Source: Sphingopyxis sp. Root154 (lineage in GTDB: Bacteria > Pseudomonadota > Alphaproteobacteria > Sphingomonadales > Sphingomonadaceae). From it: a stretch of 64,000 nt of DNA. Below the pieces are notes generated by a model. That model ran no database searches. It was not told the origin of the DNA and saw only the letters and a list, made by a program, of their open reading frames with translations. The DNA is taken from NCBI RefSeq assembly GCF_001427105.1, contig NZ_LMGI01000003.1:660618-724617 (forward strand), written 5' to 3'. The translations under genes and the position numbers were made by a program. Positions 61,433 to 64,000 of the stretch are shown one piece after another (position 1 is the first letter of the stretch; every line of letters begins with the position of its first letter).

Positions 61433-62354
61433 CGCGACAAACGCCGAAGCCCGCGCGATCGACTGGCTGATCCGCCAGCGCGACCCCGCTTTCGACGACT
61501 GGGATGGCTTTTCCGACTGGCTCGCCGAGAATCCGGAGCATAACGCGATTTATGACGCGGTCGCGAGCCTCGACCGCGACCTCGACGCCCTGCCCGCGGC
61601 GCCCAAACCGTCGATCGTGATCGTACCCGAAACGCCGCGCCGTCCGTCACGACGCGCCTGGTTCGGCGGCGCCATGGCCGCGGCACTGGTCGGCGCGATC
61701 AGCCTGTCGAGCCTCGGCCTGTTCGGCAACGATAGCCGGATCGAGACAGTGGCGGGCGAACATCGCACGATCGCGCTCGCCGACGGGTCGAAGATCGAGG
61801 TCAACGGCGCCTCGGTGATCGAGATCGACAAGGATCGGCCGCGCTTTGCCCGGCTGGAATCGGGCGAAGCGATGTTCCATGTCGTCCACCGCGACAACGA
61901 CCCGTTCGTGGTCGAAACCGGCGACGCAAAGATTGTCGACCTCGGCACTGCGTTCAATGTCGTGCGCCGCGATCGCCAGACGTCGGTCGCGGTGTCCGAA
62001 GGCATCGTCCTCTACAACCCCGATCGCGAGAAGGTCCGCCTCGTCGCCGGCAAGGGCATCGAGGCTCGCGATGGCGACGGCCAGCCCCCGGTCGTGCAGG
62101 ATGTGGATGTTGCCAGCATCGGCGGCTGGCGCAGCGGCCTGCTCGTCTACAACGGCACGCCCCTCGCCGTCGTAGCCGAGGATTTGAAGCGCACCGCCGG
62201 AATGCAAGTCCGTATCGCGCCCGAAGCGAGCGACCTGTCGTTCCGCGGCGCATTGATCATCGACAAGAACCGGAACCGCACGATCGCCGATCTTGCCGCG
62301 CTGTCGGGAACGAGGGCCGAGCGGCAAGGTGATGGCTGGATATTGACCCGCTGA
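61422..62354 (+). CDS. FecR family anti-sigma/sigma-regulator
   Basis: This 310-residue membrane protein starts at ATG 61422 with GGAGG about 7 nt upstream. The cytoplasmic N-terminus (ARAIDWLIRQRDPAFDDWDGF) has the DUF4880-type fold that binds the sigma factor. One membrane span lies at about residues 78-98. The FecR domain follows (ETVAGEHRTIALADGSKIEVNG), with a C-terminal STN-binding part. It overlaps the sigma gene and ends 2 bp before the TonB receptor ATG. Confidence 0.92.
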   Translation: MQADATNAEARAIDWLIRQRDPAFDDWDGFSDWLAENPEHNAIYDAVASLDRDLDALPAAPKPSIVIVPETPRRPSRRAWFGGAMAAALVGAISLSSLGLFGNDSRIETVAGEHRTIALADGSKIEVNGASVIEIDKDRPRFARLESGEAMFHVVHRDNDPFVVETGDAKIVDLGTAFNVVRRDRQTSVAVSEGIVLYNPDREKVRLVAGKGIEARDGDGQPPVVQDVDVASIGGWRSGLLVYNGTPLAVVAEDLKRTAGMQVRIAPEASDLSFRGALIIDKNRNRTIADLAALSGTRAERQGDGWILTR

Positions 62355-62356
62355 CC

Positions 62357-64000
62357 ATGCGCCCGCGCCTTTCCCTTGCCGCAGCAGCGATAGCGCTGTG
62401 CCTGCCCGCGCAGGCGCAGGCGGCAGAGGAGCGCGCGTTCGACGTGCCCAAAGGCAGCCTGTCGACGGCGCTGCCCGTCATCAGCCGGCAGGCCGGGGTC
62501 AGCATCAGCGTCGGCGACGCGAAACTGTGGCAGGGCCGCGTCAAACCGGTGCGCGGGCGGATGAGTGTCGAAGAGGCGATCCGGCGCCTGCTCGCGGGGT
62601 CCGACGCGCGCGCCGTGCGGGTCAGCGCGACGAGCTGGCGTATCGAGCGCCGCCCTGCCGCCTTCCGCGCCGCACGCCCGGCACCGGCAACGCGACACAC
62701 CCCCCAGCCAAGGGCACGCGAGCCTTCGCAAGATGCGGTCGCCGCGGCGCGGGACGAAATCATCGTCACCGCGTCGAAGACCGACCTGCCCCTTTCGCAC
62801 TTCGCCGGCGTCGTCACCAAATTGGATGGCGGCGATTTGGCGTTTGGCGGTGAGCGCGGGATGGATTCGATTCTGTCGCGAACCGCCACCGTCTCCTCGA
62901 CCCACCTGGGTTCGGGGCGCAACAAGCTGTTCATTCGCGGCATTGCCGATTCCAGCTTCACCGGCCCGACGCAATCGACCGTCGGCCAGTATCTCGGAGA
63001 CATCCGGCTCAGCTACAATGCGCCCGACCCGGATCTCCGCCTCTACGACATCGACAATGTCGAAATCCTCGAAGGGCCGCAGGGCACGCTTTATGGCGCC
63101 GGGTCGCTCGGCGGGATCATCCGTGTCATCCCGAAAGCCCCCGACCCGCGCGAAATGACGGTTCAGGCGATCGCCGGCCTCTCGATCACCCAGCACGGCG
63201 ACCCCGGCGGGGACATCGCCGCCATCGCCAATATCCCCGTCAGCGAGAACGGGCACGCGCTGCGCCTTGTCGGCTATATGCTCACCGACGGCGGCTATAT
63301 CGACAATCCGCTGCGCGGCCAGAACGACGTCAACCGCGTGCATGTCCGCGGCGGGCGCGGCACCTTCCGGTTCGAGGCGGGCGATGACTGGACGATCGAT
63401 CTGGGCGGCGTCTATCAGGCGATCACCTCCGATGACGCCCAATATGCCGACAAGAATGGCGCGCCGCTCACCCGCAACTCGATGGTCGAACAGAATGCGA
63501 CCGCGCGCTACGGCATGGGCACGGTCGTCGTGATGAAGGATTGGGACGATCTGCATTTCCAGTCGTCCAATGCCTATATCGATCACCGCCTGTTCGAACG
63601 CTTCGACGCCAGCCTGCCCGAAGCGCGGCAAGGAACCGACATGTCCAACGGAGGCGTATCCGCTCCGCCGTCGGTTGGAACAGTCGATGTCGAGCGCCTG
63701 TTCGCGCCAATCCAGGTCATTCCGCTGAACGATGTTCCACGCGTGCTCGACCAGCATAATGCGACACGCATGTTCGTCAGCGAAAACCGCTTGTCGCGCC
63801 CATATCGCGACGGCCTTGGCTGGGTTGTCGGCGCCAGCTTTATCGACAATCGCGCGCGGCAGGACCGCGAATATGGCTATGGCCCGCTGCGCGCAATCCT
63901 GCCCGGCGTGACGAACAAGATCACGGAATTCACCGGCTATGCCGAAGCAACCGTCGAAGTGATGCCCGACCTGATCGCGTCGGGCGGCGTCCGCCTGTCA
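62357..64000 (+). CDS. TonB-dependent receptor with N-terminal signalling domain (3' end outside window)
   Basis: The frame opens at ATG 62357, 2 bp after fecR, and is still open at base 64000; 548 residues are visible. A signal peptide (MRPRLSLAAAAIALCLPAQA) is followed by an STN domain (about residues 25-95; AFDVPKGSLSTALPVISRQA), which passes signals to FecR. A TonB box-like EIIVTASK (about 134-141) and a plug domain with VEILEGPQGTLYGAGS come next, then the first beta-barrel strands. The substrate may be an iron chelate, a carbohydrate or another nutrient; it cannot be told from this part. Confidence 0.93.
   Translation, partial: MRPRLSLAAAAIALCLPAQAQAAEERAFDVPKGSLSTALPVISRQAGVSISVGDAKLWQGRVKPVRGRMSVEEAIRRLLAGSDARAVRVSATSWRIERRPAAFRAARPAPATRHTPQPRAREPSQDAVAAARDEIIVTASKTDLPLSHFAGVVTKLDGGDLAFGGERGMDSILSRTATVSSTHLGSGRNKLFIRGIADSSFTGPTQSTVGQYLGDIRLSYNAPDPDLRLYDIDNVEILEGPQGTLYGAGSLGGIIRVIPKAPDPREMTVQAIAGLSITQHGDPGGDIAAIANIPVSENGHALRLVGYMLTDGGYIDNPLRGQNDVNRVHVRGGRGTFRFEAGDDWTIDLGGVYQAITSDDAQYADKNGAPLTRNSMVEQNATARYGMGTVVVMKDWDDLHFQSSNAYIDHRLFERFDASLPEARQGTDMSNGGVSAPPSVGTVDVERLFAPIQVIPLNDVPRVLDQHNATRMFVSENRLSRPYRDGLGWVVGASFIDNRARQDREYGYGPLRAILPGVTNKITEFTGYAEATVEVMPDLIASGGVRLS

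Noticed and set aside
1..64000. tRNA, rRNA, CRISPR array, prophage or insertion sequence
   Set aside because: I scanned the gaps for cloverleaf-like elements, regularly spaced repeats, transposases and integrases and saw none. Apart from the repeat at 41686-41781, the gaps are short and ordinary.

Overview
The window is a GC-rich, gene-dense stretch of an alphaproteobacterial chromosome. It most resembles Sphingomonadales, and the gene content fits Sphingopyxis or a close relative. This placement rests on the block argS-SPOR-nagZ-scpA-scpB-tatA-tatB-tatC, the Tad pilus genes of cpa type, a cold-shock gene followed by an IF-1 paralogue, many exported hydrolases, and an ECF sigma/FecR/TonB-receptor module. 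It is inferred from family resemblance; no database was searched. I see no rRNA, tRNA, CRISPR array, prophage or insertion sequence. No gene-free stretch exceeds about 260 bases.

Layout. 1-8.5 kb holds single metabolic genes: an amidohydrolase cut by the window edge, an exported peroxiredoxin, a DUF885 protein, a TauD-type dioxygenase, a host-attachment family protein, a YhhN protein, trmFO and an EF-hand protein. 8.6-15.9 kb holds oxyR, the minus-strand run pgsA-moaD-moaE, an LplT-like transporter, RNase T2 overlapping nadC, a nitronate monooxygenase-like protein and a cyclophilin. 16-25.1 kb holds mgtE, a 42-residue entericidin-like lipoprotein, the minus-strand argS-to-tatC block and an unrecognised lipoprotein. 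25.3-29.1 kb holds ispH-thrB-rnhA, a DUF1508 protein and a D-amino-acid-oxidase-like flavoprotein. 29.2-36.3 kb is a cpaA-B-C-D-E-tadB-tadC pilus cluster without the CpaF motor ATPase. 36.4-40.3 kb holds an FAH-family hydrolase, a PhoR-like kinase without a visible partner regulator, and a cspA-infA pair followed by two small genes.

40.3-56.3 kb is a large polyamine and amino-compound locus. It has two glutamine-synthetase-like ligases, a PuuB-type oxidase, three class-III aminotransferase-fold enzymes, a complete putrescine/spermidine ABC importer (PotF, two permeases, PotG), a coupled exported protein of unknown function, a DUF808 membrane protein, a PuuD-type amidase and a glucokinase. It reads as import of polyamines, gamma-glutamylation or direct transamination, oxidation, and release of GABA from its gamma-glutamyl conjugate. 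The PuuC aldehyde dehydrogenase and any dedicated regulator are missing from the window. Several genes here have short inverted repeats in their leaders.

56.4-64 kb holds a methyltransferase, a 1071-residue autotransporter with two acidic calcium-loop-like motifs, and an ECF sigma factor, FecR anti-sigma and STN-domain TonB receptor set. The receptor runs off the right edge.

I did not find a clearly new defence or mobile system. The best leads are the CpaF-less Tad cluster with a degenerate CpaE P-loop, the cspA-infA pair with a TTG start, and the structured leaders and composition of the polyamine locus.
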